Shown here: piece by piece, positions 45,749 through 53,937 of the stretch
Numbering within the stretch: position 1 is the stretch's first letter
Layout of the letters: each line of letters starts with the position of its first letter
Source of the DNA: Amycolatopsis regifaucium
GTDB taxonomy: Bacteria; Actinomycetota; Actinomycetes; Mycobacteriales; Pseudonocardiaceae
Direction: 5' to 3'
NCBI RefSeq assembly: GCF_001613935.1
Contig: NZ_LQCI01000034.1
Coordinates: 1,031,031 to 1,095,030 of the forward strand
DNA: 64,000 nucleotides
Notes under the pieces: generated by a model
What the model saw: only the letters and a program-made list of their open reading frames with translations
Database searches by the model: none
Told to the model about the DNA's origin: nothing
Translations under genes and position numbers: made by a program

Positions 45749-46342
45749 TCAGCGGCGCAGCCAGCCGGAGGCGTTCGCCCGCAGCGCGGTCTCGTAGGCC
45801 TCGCTCACGGTGAACTCCTCCGGCAGGTTCCCGTTCAGCTCCAGCGACACCAGGCCGTGCACGAGCCCCCAGCAGCTCACGATGACGACCTCGGGCGGGA
45901 CTTCGGCGAAGACGCCGTCGGCGACGGCCTCGCGGATCGTCTCCTCCAGGGGCGCCAGCGTGGCGCGCGCCTGCTCGGACATCTCCTCCGCCGGCTCGAA
46001 ACCCGGGACCGACCTCGTGAACATGATCGCGTAGAGATGCGGGTCGGCCAGTGCGCTTTCGCGATAGGCGACGCCGAGCCGCACGAGGTCCTCGACCGGG
46101 TCGCCGGTGCGCGAAACGCCGGACATCCGGAGGCCGAAGCGCCGGAAGCCCTCGGAAAAGAGGGCGCTGACCAGATCGGTCTTCCCGCCGAAGAGGGAAT
46201 AGACGGCGGTGGTGGACGTGCCGACGTCGGCGGCCAGCTTGCGGAGGCTGAGCGCCTTCGGGCCGTCGGCCGAGATGAGCTCACCGGCGCGGTCCAGTAG
46301 CTTCAGCCGGAGGTTCTCGTCGTGCGTCCTGGGGCGTGGCAT
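45749..46342 (-). CDS. TetR-family regulator
   Basis: A 197-residue regulator. HTH: LSLRKLAADVGTSTTAVYSLFGGKTDL (about residues 32-58). The C-terminal domain has the TetR_C WHG-type pattern, ending ALRANASGWLRR. ATG46342 fits because TACGCT (46349-46354) lies six bases upstream; the longer open frame from 46372 would start in the divergent promoter. It is divergent from the merR gene and may share control of the aldo/keto reductases, but no dyad of its own is clear. Confidence 0.88.
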   Translation of the reverse strand: MPRPRTHDENLRLKLLDRAGELISADGPKALSLRKLAADVGTSTTAVYSLFGGKTDLVSALFSEGFRRFGLRMSGVSRTGDPVEDLVRLGVAYRESALADPHLYAIMFTRSVPGFEPAEEMSEQARATLAPLEETIREAVADGVFAEVPPEVVIVSCWGLVHGLVSLELNGNLPEEFTVSEAYETALRANASGWLRR

Positions 46343-46388
46343 GCTCCGAGCGTATCGCAACGCTGTTATCAATCGCTCGGATTCGGAG

Positions 46389-46419
46389 TTGACCTGGAGC
46401 GCACTCCAGGTCGTACTGT
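46389..46419 (+). promoter_or_regulatory. MerR-type promoter with 19-bp spacer and dyad
   Basis: TTGACC (46389-46394) and TACTGT (46414-46419) are separated by 19 bases, the overlong spacing typical of MerR-activated promoters. The spacer holds a perfect dyad GACCTGGAG-CGCA-CTCCAGGTC (46391-46412). The -10 is seven bases before the merR ATG. Confidence 0.8.
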
Positions 46420-46426
46420 CGACGAC

Positions 46427-46828
46427 ATGAGCTACTCGATAGCGGAAGCCGCGCGACGTAGCGGGTTGTCCATCGACACCCTCAGGTACTACGAGCGCAT
46501 CAAACTCGTCGAGCCCCCGGCACGGGACGCCGCGGGGCGCCGCGCCTACACCGATGAGGATCTCGGGTGGCTGGGGTTCCTGACCAAGCTGCGGTTGACG
46601 GGCATGCCCATCAAACGCATGCGGGAGTACGCCTCACTGCGCCACCACGGCGCGGCGAGCGCGGGACGGCGCAAGGCGATCCTCGTCGACCAGCGCAAAT
46701 CGGTCGCCGACCGGATCGCCGAGCTGCAGACCTGCCTCGCCATCCTCGACTACAAGATCGACCACTACGACCAGGTGGAGCGCAAGGTGCTCGGCACCGG
46801 AGCCACCATGGAGGGAATTTCAGCGTGA
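46427..46828 (+). CDS. MerR-family regulator
   Basis: A 133-residue regulator. The HTH-wing is YSIAEAARRSGLSIDTLRYYER (about 3-24), with GRRAYTDEDLGWLGFLTKLR and a long dimerisation helix. No metal-binding cysteine cluster is present in the short tail, so this looks like an NmlR/aldehyde-responsive type. It overlaps the first aldo/keto reductase by four bases, so they form one unit. ATG46427 is seven bases after the -10, implying leaderless translation and autoregulation. Confidence 0.93.
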   Translation: MSYSIAEAARRSGLSIDTLRYYERIKLVEPPARDAAGRRAYTDEDLGWLGFLTKLRLTGMPIKRMREYASLRHHGAASAGRRKAILVDQRKSVADRIAELQTCLAILDYKIDHYDQVERKVLGTGATMEGISA

Positions 46829-47808
46829 TCAGCACCAGGAGGCTCGGCGGTCTGGAAGTCGGGGCGCAAGGACTCGGCTGCATGGGGATGAGCCAGGCCT
46901 ACGGCGTCCGGGACGACGACACGGAGTCGATCGCCACCGTCCACCGCGCGCTCGACCTGGGCGTCACCCTGCTCGACACCGCCGATGTCTATGGGGCGGG
47001 CGCGAACGAAGAACTGGTCGGCCGGGCGATCGAGGGCAAGCGGGACCAGGTGGTGCTGGCGACCAAGTTCGGCATCATCTGGGACAAGGACGGCGGGATG
47101 TCCGCCCGCGGGGACGCCGCTTACGTCAAGAAGAGCTGCGAAGAATCCCTTCGCAGGCTCAACGTCGACCACATCGATCTGTACTACCAGCACCGGGTCG
47201 ACCCGAACACGCCGGTCGAGGAGACCTGGGGCGCGCTCGCGGGACTGGTGGACGAGGGAAAGATCCGGTTCGCCGGTATCTCCGAGGCGAGCGCCGAGAC
47301 GATCCGGCGCGCGCACGCCGTCCACCCGGTCACGGCCCTGCAGAGTGAATGGTCACTGTGGACTCGCGGCATCGAAGGCGAGATCCTTTCGACCGCTCGC
47401 GAGCTGGGGATCGGCATCGTGCCGTTCTCGCCGCTCGGTCGCGGATTCCTCACCGGAAGTGTGAAGTCGGTGAAGGATCTGCCGGAAGACGACATGCGCC
47501 GCAATCTGCCGCGGTTCGCCGAAGGCAACTTCGAGCGGAACATGGCGATCGTCGAGGCGCTGCGCGCGCTGGCGGCGGAGAAGGGCGTGACGGCGGGTCA
47601 GCTGGCGCTCGCTTGGGTGCAGTCACAGGGCGACGACGTCGTGCCGATCCCGGGCACCAAGCGGCGCAAGTACCTCGAAGAGAACGTGGCGGCCGCCGGA
47701 CTGGAACTGTCCGAAGTGGACATCGAGGCCATCGAGAAGGCCGCGCCGGTCGAAGCGATCGCCGGCGAACGTTACCCGGAGCGGCTCGCCCGAGCCGCGG
47801 GTAAGTAA
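46825..47808 (+). CDS. aldo/keto reductase 1
   Basis: A 327-residue NADPH-dependent reductase with a TIM barrel. The catalytic tetrad sits in LLDTADVYG (Asp and Tyr), LATKFG (Lys) and YYQHRVDP (His). VPIPGTKRRKYLEENVAA is the C-terminal NADP-binding segment. GGAGGG lies eight bases before GTG46825, which overlaps the merR stop. It probably reduces aldehydes or quinones sensed by the MerR protein. A tandem paralogue follows. Confidence 0.95.
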   Translation: MISTRRLGGLEVGAQGLGCMGMSQAYGVRDDDTESIATVHRALDLGVTLLDTADVYGAGANEELVGRAIEGKRDQVVLATKFGIIWDKDGGMSARGDAAYVKKSCEESLRRLNVDHIDLYYQHRVDPNTPVEETWGALAGLVDEGKIRFAGISEASAETIRRAHAVHPVTALQSEWSLWTRGIEGEILSTARELGIGIVPFSPLGRGFLTGSVKSVKDLPEDDMRRNLPRFAEGNFERNMAIVEALRALAAEKGVTAGQLALAWVQSQGDDVVPIPGTKRRKYLEENVAAAGLELSEVDIEAIEKAAPVEAIAGERYPERLARAAGK

Positions 47809-47834
47809 CTTCATCAAGAATTGCGAGAGAGAAC

Positions 47835-48836
47835 ATGACGGGTTCGATGCTGCCCATTCGCAGGCTCGGCACACTGGAAGTCGGTGCGCAGGGGCTCGGC
47901 TGCATGGGCATGAGCGAGTTCTACGGCCAAGGTGACGAAGCCGAATCGATCGCGACGATCCATCGCGCGATCGAGCTGGGCGTGACCCTGATCGACACGG
48001 CGGACATGTACGGCTTCGGCCGCAACGAGGAACTGGTCGGCCGCGCGCTGGCTGGCAAGCGGGACAAGGTCGTGCTCGCCACCAAATTCGGCATCGTGCG
48101 CGACGAGGCCGACCCCGGCAAGCGCGGGATCCGGGGCGACGAGTTCTATGTGCGGCAACAGGTCGAGGCCTCGCTGCGCAGGCTGAACGTCGACCACATC
48201 GATCTGTACTACCAGCACCGGGTCGACCCGAACGTGCCGATCGAGGAGACCGCGGGGGCGCTGTCCTCCCTGGTCGAGCAGGGGAAGATCCGGCACATCG
48301 GCTTGTCCGAAGCCGGTCCGGAGACGATCCGGCGGGCGCACGCCGTGCATCCGGTGACGGCGGTGCAGACGGAATGGTCGCTGTGGTCACGCGACATCGA
48401 GGACGAGGTCGCCGGAGTCTGCCGCGAGCTGGGCATCGGCCTGGTGCCGTATTCGCCGCTCGGGCGCGGGTTCCTCACCGGCCGTTTCAAGTCCAAAGAG
48501 GACTTCGCCGAGGGTGACTTCCGGCAGGCGGCGCAACCGCGCTTCGCCGACGGGAACCTCGAGCGGAACCTGGCGATCGTCGAGGCGCTGCGGGCCCTCG
48601 CCGAGCGAAAGGGGGTCACCGCGGGGCAGCTGGCGCTGGCGTGGGTGCAGGCGCAAGGCGAGGACGTCGTGCCGATCCCGGGTACGAAGCGGCGCAAGTA
48701 CCTCGAAGAGAACGTCGCGGCTGTCGGCTTGAAGCTGACGGTTGAAGACATGGCCGAGATCGAAGAAGCGGTACCGGCCGACGCGGTGGCCGGGCAGCGC
48801 TATCCCGACGAGGGCATGAAGCTGCTGTCGCGCTGA
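47835..48836 (+). CDS. aldo/keto reductase 2 (tandem paralogue)
   Basis: A 333-residue paralogue of the preceding gene, sharing long identical blocks such as VEVGAQGLGCMGMS-like start, LNVDHIDLYYQHRVDPN and VPIPGTKRRKYLEENVAA. Catalytic residues are in LIDTADMYG, LATKFG and YYQHR. It has a longer segment after LATKFGIVRDEADP. GAGAGAA is a weak ribosome site. The 26-base gap and similarity indicate an old tandem duplication. A 27-base-pair hairpin ends the operon. Confidence 0.95.
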   Translation: MTGSMLPIRRLGTLEVGAQGLGCMGMSEFYGQGDEAESIATIHRAIELGVTLIDTADMYGFGRNEELVGRALAGKRDKVVLATKFGIVRDEADPGKRGIRGDEFYVRQQVEASLRRLNVDHIDLYYQHRVDPNVPIEETAGALSSLVEQGKIRHIGLSEAGPETIRRAHAVHPVTAVQTEWSLWSRDIEDEVAGVCRELGIGLVPYSPLGRGFLTGRFKSKEDFAEGDFRQAAQPRFADGNLERNLAIVEALRALAERKGVTAGQLALAWVQAQGEDVVPIPGTKRRKYLEENVAAVGLKLTVEDMAEIEEAVPADAVAGQRYPDEGMKLLSR

Positions 48837-48846
48837 GGGGTTCGGC

Positions 48847-48907
48847 GAGTTCCGTGAAGGCCTCCTTCCCTACCTTGAGGGTAGGGAAGGAGGCCTTCAC
48901 GGAACTC
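48847..48907. terminator. bidirectional long hairpin (reductase 2 / hisS-like)
   Basis: A perfect 27-base-pair stem, 48847-48873 and 48881-48907, loop CTTGAGG, starting 11 bases after the reductase stop and ending five bases before the synthetase stop. Confidence 0.85.
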
Positions 48908-48911
48908 AGGT

Positions 48912-50198
48912 TCAGAGCAGGGAAGTGACCGTCGAAACCGCTTCGTCGACGGTCACGGTCCGCTGCTCGCGGGTGGCGAGGCTGCGGACCGTCACGTTCC
49001 CGGCGTCCCAGTCCTCCTGGCCGACGATGACCACGGCCCGCGCCCCGGACTTGTCGGCCCGGGTGAGTTCCTTGCCCAGCTTGCGGAGCTCGATGGGCGT
49101 GGACGTCCGCAGACCGGCCTTGCGCAGCCGCCCGGCGACGTCGCGCGCGGCGTCGGTGAGCTCTTCGACCACCGGGATCACCACGACATCGGCTTCGCTG
49201 CGCGGTTTCGGCGTCAGTTCGTGGGTGTCGAGGAAGTCGATCAGCGTGACGTCGCCCATGCCGAAGCCGATCCCGGGGATCTGCTGCGACGTGAACATCG
49301 ACGCCAGGTCGCTGTACCGGCCGCCGCCGAAGAGGGCCCGGCGGTTCTCCGGTGAGGTGTCGAAGACCTCGAACACGGTCGACGTGTAGTACGCGAGCCC
49401 GCGCACGATCATCGGATCGAATTCGATCAGGTCCGCGGCGCCGCCGGCGAGCACCTTCACCAGGTTCGAGTTCTCCTTGACCTGCTCCGGAAGCTCGTCG
49501 AGCAAAGCCGTGCCGGACGACAGGATCTCGGTCAGTTTCTCGAACTGCTTGTCGGTCAGGCCAGCTTCGGCCGCGCTGTCGCTCAGCTTCGTGCGGTCCG
49601 CCTTCTCCCAGCGGTCCACCAGGGTGAACACCTGCGGCAACTGCTCGGGCGTCACCCCGACGATGTCGGTGAGCGCCGACGACAGCAGGTTCCGGTCGTT
49701 GGCCCGCACCTGGAACATCTCCGGGGTGGCCCCGAGCGCGCCCATCATGTCGTGGATGAGCTCGAAGATCTCGATCTCGGAGTTCGCGCTGTCCGAACCG
49801 AAGATGTCCGCGTTGATCTGCCAGTGCTCGCGGACCCGGCCACGCTGCGGCCGTTCGTAGCGGTGGCAGTTCGGGTGGCTGTACCAGCGCACCGGGAACT
49901 GCAGCGACTTCGCGTTGCCCGCGATCATCCTGGCGACCGACGGCGTCATCTCCGGACGCAGCGCGAGCCGCTCGCCGCCCTTGGTGGTCAGCGTGTACAG
50001 CTGCTGGTCCGCGATCTCCTGCCCGGACTTCCGTTCGTAGATCTCGGCGGGTTCGAGGATCGGCCCGTCGTAGCGGAGGAAGCCGCGGAGTTCGAGCACG
50101 TCGTAGAGATGGCCGAACACCTGCGTCCGGACGGACATCTCGGCGGGCAGGAAGTCGCGGGTCCCCTTGACCGGGGCTGTCGGCAGGTATTCAGGCAC
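48912..50198 (-). CDS. hisS: histidyl-tRNA synthetase, atypical branch
   Basis: A 428-residue class II synthetase. Motif 2 is FPVRWYSHPNCHRYERPQRG followed by REHWQINADIFG; the HisA-type signature is RGLAYYTSTVFEVF, and motif 3 is IPGIGFGMGDVTLIDF. The C-terminal anticodon-binding domain starts near residue 335. Usual bacterial HisRS has RGLDYYTGT and a YxGPxFRYERPQ-type motif 2, so this branch differs. GTG50198 has TAAGCT seven bases upstream. The relA-linked hisS of actinobacteria is elsewhere, so this may be a second enzyme. Confidence 0.85.
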   Translation of the reverse strand: MPEYLPTAPVKGTRDFLPAEMSVRTQVFGHLYDVLELRGFLRYDGPILEPAEIYERKSGQEIADQQLYTLTTKGGERLALRPEMTPSVARMIAGNAKSLQFPVRWYSHPNCHRYERPQRGRVREHWQINADIFGSDSANSEIEIFELIHDMMGALGATPEMFQVRANDRNLLSSALTDIVGVTPEQLPQVFTLVDRWEKADRTKLSDSAAEAGLTDKQFEKLTEILSSGTALLDELPEQVKENSNLVKVLAGGAADLIEFDPMIVRGLAYYTSTVFEVFDTSPENRRALFGGGRYSDLASMFTSQQIPGIGFGMGDVTLIDFLDTHELTPKPRSEADVVVIPVVEELTDAARDVAGRLRKAGLRTSTPIELRKLGKELTRADKSGARAVVIVGQEDWDAGNVTVRSLATREQRTVTVDEAVSTVTSLL

Positions 50199-50234
50199 GT
50201 CAGCAAGCTTAACGAGCCGCCTCCGGCGGTTTTG

Positions 50235-50624
50235 TCAGGGGAAGGCCACGCCGTACGCGGTGGTCAGGATCGCCGCTCCGAGCAGGACCGCTCCGGCACC
50301 GGTGACCCGTCCGCCGAGTTCGCCCTTGCCCGGCGCCAGGTGCAGGAAGAAGCCGCCGGACTGGGCGAGGACGCCGAACAGCAGCAGGAAGCAGACGATC
50401 CACCGCGCGGTGACCGAGAGCCCGGTCTGTCCGAGGATCTGCAGCGCGACCAGCGCCAGTACCAGCAGGACACCGGCGTGGGCATGGCCGGCGCGGAACA
50501 TCCCGCGCTGGTGCTCGGTCAGTTTCTTCTCGCGCAGGACGCCCATCAGCGCGTAGCCGCCGTACATCACCGTCGGCAGCGAAACGAGCGCGATCGCCGT
50601 GAACAGTCTGATCGGGCCTTCCAT
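50235..50624 (-). CDS. small four-helix membrane protein
   Basis: A 129-residue protein with four predicted transmembrane helices (about 9-28, 45-65, 74-95, 105-127). GHAHAG in the second helix and GFFLHLAPGKGELGG before the last are notable His-containing pieces, but no family is recognised. GGGAAG lies seven bases before the ATG. It lies between hisS and the amidohydrolase operon terminator. Upstream (50670-50680) is the AT-rich TTTTAAAA that may be part of its promoter. Confidence 0.75.
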   Translation of the reverse strand: MEGPIRLFTAIALVSLPTVMYGGYALMGVLREKKLTEHQRGMFRAGHAHAGVLLVLALVALQILGQTGLSVTARWIVCFLLLFGVLAQSGGFFLHLAPGKGELGGRVTGAGAVLLGAAILTTAYGVAFP

Positions 50625-50687
50625 GGTTCTTCCCTTCGTGGGGTGGAGACGAAGGCAAAGATAACACTGTTTTAAAACGATGTCATC

Positions 50688-50706
50688 AAAGTGGGTGTCC
50701 CACTTT
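50688..50706 (-). terminator. hairpin after the amidohydrolase operon
   Basis: AAAGTGGG (50688-50695) and CCCACTTT (50699-50706), loop TGT: an eight-base-pair stem seven bases beyond the amidohydrolase stop. Further along the minus strand a TTTT run follows at about 50670-50673. Confidence 0.55.
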
Positions 50707-50712
50707 CGGGAA

Positions 50713-51897
50713 TCAGGCTCGGGAACCGCGTGCGAGGACCAGACGGACGTGCCGCAGGGCGGACAGGTCGGCGAGCGGATCGCCGTCGACGACCAGGACG
50801 TCGGCGCTCAGACCGGGAGCGAGCCGTCCGGTGACGTCGCCGAGCCCGAGCCCGGCGGCGCTGTCCTCGGTCGCGATCTCCAGGATCCGGCGACGGCCGA
50901 AGCCCAGCCATTCGTAGAGTTCGAGCGCGCCGACGGGATCGTCGAAGACCGAACCGGGCAGTCCGGCGTCCGTCCCGGCTAGCAGCGGGACGCCCAGCTC
51001 CTCCAGCCAGGACAGCCGTCCGTAGACGTTCTTCGCCAGCTCCTCGCCCATGCGCTCGGCCAGCATCCGCCAGTTGCGGCTGCTGGTCGAACACGCCGCG
51101 ATACCTTCGGCGGCCATCCGCTTGGCGACGCCTTCGCGTCTGTCCTGCCGCTGCGGCCCGGTCATCCAGGTGCAGTGCTCGATCGTGCGGACCCCGGCTT
51201 CGACCGACGCCTCGATCGCGTCGGCGCCATGGGCGTGCGCGGCGACCGGAAGCCCGTGGCGTGCCGCGTGGTCGACGATCAGACGGAGCGCGCGAACGTC
51301 GAACTGGGATTCCCACATGTCCGCGCCGCCTTCGGTGATCTGGCCACCGCCGGCCATCACCTTGACGACGTCGGCGCCCGCGGCCGCGTTCGCGTCGATC
51401 AACCCGCGGATGGCGTCGTCGTCGTCGACCTCGCCGCCGAAGAAATGGCAGTGTCCACCTGGGACGGTCAGCGGGGCGCCCGCGGTCAGCAGACGCGGGG
51501 CCGTCACGCCTTCGGTTTCGAGTTCCGCCCGGACCCGCGCGCCGAGGGCGTTCCGATCGCCGAGGTCCCGCACCGTCGTGACCCCGCCGCGCAACAGCTG
51601 AGCCAGGCGTTCCCGCGCGCCCGCGCGCAAGGCGGCGTCGTCGCTCGCCAGGAAGTTCGGAAGCATCTCGCGGGTGGCGTCGAAAGCCAGGTGTACGTGG
51701 GCGTTGAACAGGCCCGGCAGCAGTGTCGCGCCGGGGAAGTCGAGCTTTTCGGCGTCCGGTGACGCCTGTGCGGCGACCTCCGCGCGCGGGCCGGCCGCGA
51801 GGATCCGGTCGCCGTCGACGAGAACGGCGCCGTCTTCCACGGGCGTGCTCGGCCGCGGCAGGATCCGGCTCGCTGTCAGCAAAAGCTGCAAGGTCAT
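50713..51897 (-). CDS. amidohydrolase (imidazolonepropionase/prolidase-like)
   Basis: A 394-residue metal hydrolase of the amidohydrolase superfamily. Metal ligands: His-Val-His in NAHVHLAFD, His in AAHAHG, His in EHCTW and Asp in GTDAGLPGS; the carboxylated-Lys position is VVKVMAGGG. It matches the group annotated as prolidase/Xaa-Pro dipeptidase-like amidohydrolases, whose substrates are often unknown cyclic or peptide compounds. The start overlaps the preceding membrane protein gene by four bases, so it is the last member of the XRE-ImmA-membrane operon. Confidence 0.88.
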   Translation of the reverse strand: MTLQLLLTASRILPRPSTPVEDGAVLVDGDRILAAGPRAEVAAQASPDAEKLDFPGATLLPGLFNAHVHLAFDATREMLPNFLASDDAALRAGARERLAQLLRGGVTTVRDLGDRNALGARVRAELETEGVTAPRLLTAGAPLTVPGGHCHFFGGEVDDDDAIRGLIDANAAAGADVVKVMAGGGQITEGGADMWESQFDVRALRLIVDHAARHGLPVAAHAHGADAIEASVEAGVRTIEHCTWMTGPQRQDRREGVAKRMAAEGIAACSTSSRNWRMLAERMGEELAKNVYGRLSWLEELGVPLLAGTDAGLPGSVFDDPVGALELYEWLGFGRRRILEIATEDSAAGLGLGDVTGRLAPGLSADVLVVDGDPLADLSALRHVRLVLARGSRA

Positions 51898-53033
51898 GCC
51901 TCGTTCCGGGAGATCGCGGCCGAAAGCGCGAGCAACGGCCGCACGTCGGATTCGATGTCCGCGCCACCGCCGGGAAGCACGAGTTTCGCCCGCCCGTCGG
52001 TCTCTTCACCGGCGGCTTGCCTGGCGATCGCCGTCTTCAGTGCCTCCGCCGCCGCCAAGGGGTCGTCGACGGCGAGCGCGGTGAGGTCGGTTTCGAGATA
52101 TGGGCTCAGCTGCACGAGTCCGTCCCGGATCTCGATCACCCGGCGGTAGTAATGGCGATGGACCGTGCGCGGGCGCCAGCGCTCCCACGGCCCCTGAGGC
52201 GTGCTCCGGAGCACGATGTTCGGATAGATCTCGGCCAGCACGGTCCAGAGGGGGGTGAGCCGCTCGTGGTGGAGCCGATGCTGGCGACGGCGGCGCAGCG
52301 CGGCGAACCGGGCGCGGGCGCCGGGATAGGTGATGCCCGCGAGGAAGAGCACGATGCCGAGGATCACCAGCGGGACGGCGACGGTGAGCAGAATCGGGAC
52401 CGACGGCCCGAACGCCCAGGCGATGACGATGTAGAGCGCGCGGAAGACGCTGCCCGCCGACAGGCAGATCAGTCCGGCGGCGCCGAGTTTCAACCCGGTC
52501 CGCAGATGCCGGTCCGCGGTACGGATGTACCGGAAGATCCACCAGGCACAGGCGGCGAGGCCGTAGATCAGGTACAGCCCCGCCCCGAGGTAGAACAGCG
52601 CGACACCGGGCTCGTGCACGAGTTTCGGGCTCAGCGCGAGCCCGCGTTTCTCCGGCGGGGTGATGGCCATGGCGACCAGCATCAGCGCGATCGCGCCGGA
52701 CAGCGGGACCAGTTCGAAGAGGACCCGTCGTGGCCTGCGCGGACCCAGCGCGGAGCCGAGGAAGACGAGCAACAGCGCGCAGACCCCGAAGGCGAGCAGA
52801 ACGTTGTTGACCAGACGTCCGGTGCCCTTGCCTGCCAGCCCGTCGAGCCAGCCGGAGATGACCTTCTGCTGGGCGAGGAACGAACCGGCGACACAGACGA
52901 TCGTGACGGTGATCGCCCAGTTCGGGAGCACCCGCGGCGCCCGGTACGTCTGGTAGATCCGCCAGGCGAGCGCGGTCGCGAACAGCGCCATCGCCACGAT
53001 GTTGACGGGAGAGAACAGCGCGTTCACAGCCAC
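51894..53033 (-). CDS. MAB_1171c-type membrane protein (DUF6545-like)
   Basis: A 379-residue protein. The N-terminal two thirds hold about seven hydrophobic helices (residues 8-250) with no transporter signature; the C-terminal third is soluble (TPLWTVLAEIYPNIVLRSTP, then HRHYYRRVIEIRDGLVQLSPY). This layout is that of the MAB_1171c putative transporter family, which in streptomycetes is commonly next to XRE and ImmA/IrrE genes. It overlaps the ImmA gene by 10 bases and the amidohydrolase by four. Function is unknown; transport or signalling is a guess. Confidence 0.85.
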   Translation of the reverse strand: MAVNALFSPVNIVAMALFATALAWRIYQTYRAPRVLPNWAITVTIVCVAGSFLAQQKVISGWLDGLAGKGTGRLVNNVLLAFGVCALLLVFLGSALGPRRPRRVLFELVPLSGAIALMLVAMAITPPEKRGLALSPKLVHEPGVALFYLGAGLYLIYGLAACAWWIFRYIRTADRHLRTGLKLGAAGLICLSAGSVFRALYIVIAWAFGPSVPILLTVAVPLVILGIVLFLAGITYPGARARFAALRRRRQHRLHHERLTPLWTVLAEIYPNIVLRSTPQGPWERWRPRTVHRHYYRRVIEIRDGLVQLSPYLETDLTALAVDDPLAAAEALKTAIARQAAGEETDGRAKLVLPGGGADIESDVRPLLALSAAISRNEA

Positions 53034-53545
53034 CCTTGATGGTCGCCCAGCGCGCCTTGGACGCGGCGGACGTCATCGTCGTCGGCGCGACGGGGGATCG
53101 TGTAGTTCAAGACCGACGCCCATTCGAGGATGATGGTCGCCACGGTCTCGGCTTCCCATTCGTGCGCCTCATCGTAGGAAGTGCGGCGTAACGCGCGATG
53201 GACGGCGTCGCCGTCGAGGTCCGGTGCCGGGCCGCGCAGGAAGTCGGCGGGTTCGGCGTCGCCGCCGGGGTGGTGATCGGCGAGCATGTGCCCGAGTTCG
53301 TGCAGGATGATGTGATCCTGATGGGACTTCGTGGTCTCCTGCTGGAAGAAGATGTAGTCCGCCGTCGAGGTGGCGATCCAGCAACCGAACGGGCCGGGCA
53401 CCTCCAGCGGATACGGCATCAGCCGGATCGGCCTGCCCCGCTGATCGCCGAGCCGCTCGCACAGCACGCCGACGTCGAGCGGCGGTTCGATGTCGAGCTT
53501 GTTCAGCATCTTCCGGCAGCGTTTGCGGAGCTCGCGTTCCTTCAT
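53024..53545 (-). CDS. ImmA/IrrE-family metallo-endopeptidase
   Basis: A 173-residue zinc protease. The HExxH motif is LHELGHML with His82, Glu83 and His86; a third ligand may be in AHEWEAETVATIIL (Glu). ImmA proteases cut XRE-type repressors to release phage or element genes, so the repressor encoded just upstream is the natural candidate target. It starts within the end of the XRE gene (four-base overlap). Confidence 0.92.
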   Translation of the reverse strand: MKERELRKRCRKMLNKLDIEPPLDVGVLCERLGDQRGRPIRLMPYPLEVPGPFGCWIATSTADYIFFQQETTKSHQDHIILHELGHMLADHHPGGDAEPADFLRGPAPDLDGDAVHRALRRTSYDEAHEWEAETVATIILEWASVLNYTIPRRADDDDVRRVQGALGDHQGWL

Positions 53546-53937
53546 CGGCTTTCGCCAGGCCGGTCACGTTCGGCGGCACGTTCGTACCGTTCGACGAGTT
53601 CCAGCAGGTCCATGACCTGGCGTCGGCCCTGCGGGGAAAGCTCCTGCGCGCGCATGGCCATGAGCTTCGCCTCTCCGACGGGTTGCGGTTCCTGGTCGTC
53701 GAAGAAGTAGGTGACCGGGACGCCGAAGAGCCTCGCGAGAGCCTCGACGTAGTGGATCTTCGGATTGATCCGCTTGCCGGTGGCGAGCTGCTGGAGATAC
53801 GCGGGCGACATCGCGGGGCCGCCCGCGCGGTCGATCGCCGCGGACAGTTCGCGATAACTGTGCGGGGCACCCTCGTCGGCGCGCACCGAATCGATCAGCG
53901 CGCTGAGTTTCTCGGCGAAGGTCTGGTGCGGCGACAT
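53542..53937 (-). CDS. XRE-family HTH regulator
   Basis: A 131-residue protein starting at ATG53937, which has GGGGGG three bases upstream; the frame is open to 54102 but earlier ATGs lack a good ribosome site. The HTH spans about 28-60 (SYRELSAAIDRAGGPAMSPA, then YLQQLATGKRINPK), followed by the XRE-type helix VEALARLFGVPVTYFFDD. It is followed by the ImmA protease gene with a four-base overlap. It is probably an autoregulatory repressor cut by ImmA. A TTGACA (minus strand, around 54041-54046) may be its -35. Confidence 0.88.
   Translation of the reverse strand: MSPHQTFAEKLSALIDSVRADEGAPHSYRELSAAIDRAGGPAMSPAYLQQLATGKRINPKIHYVEALARLFGVPVTYFFDDQEPQPVGEAKLMAMRAQELSPQGRRQVMDLLELVERYERAAERDRPGESR

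Noticed and set aside
46825..48836. Long near-repeats in DNA taken as a mobile repeat
   Set aside because: They are explained by paralogy of two tandem aldo/keto reductase genes.
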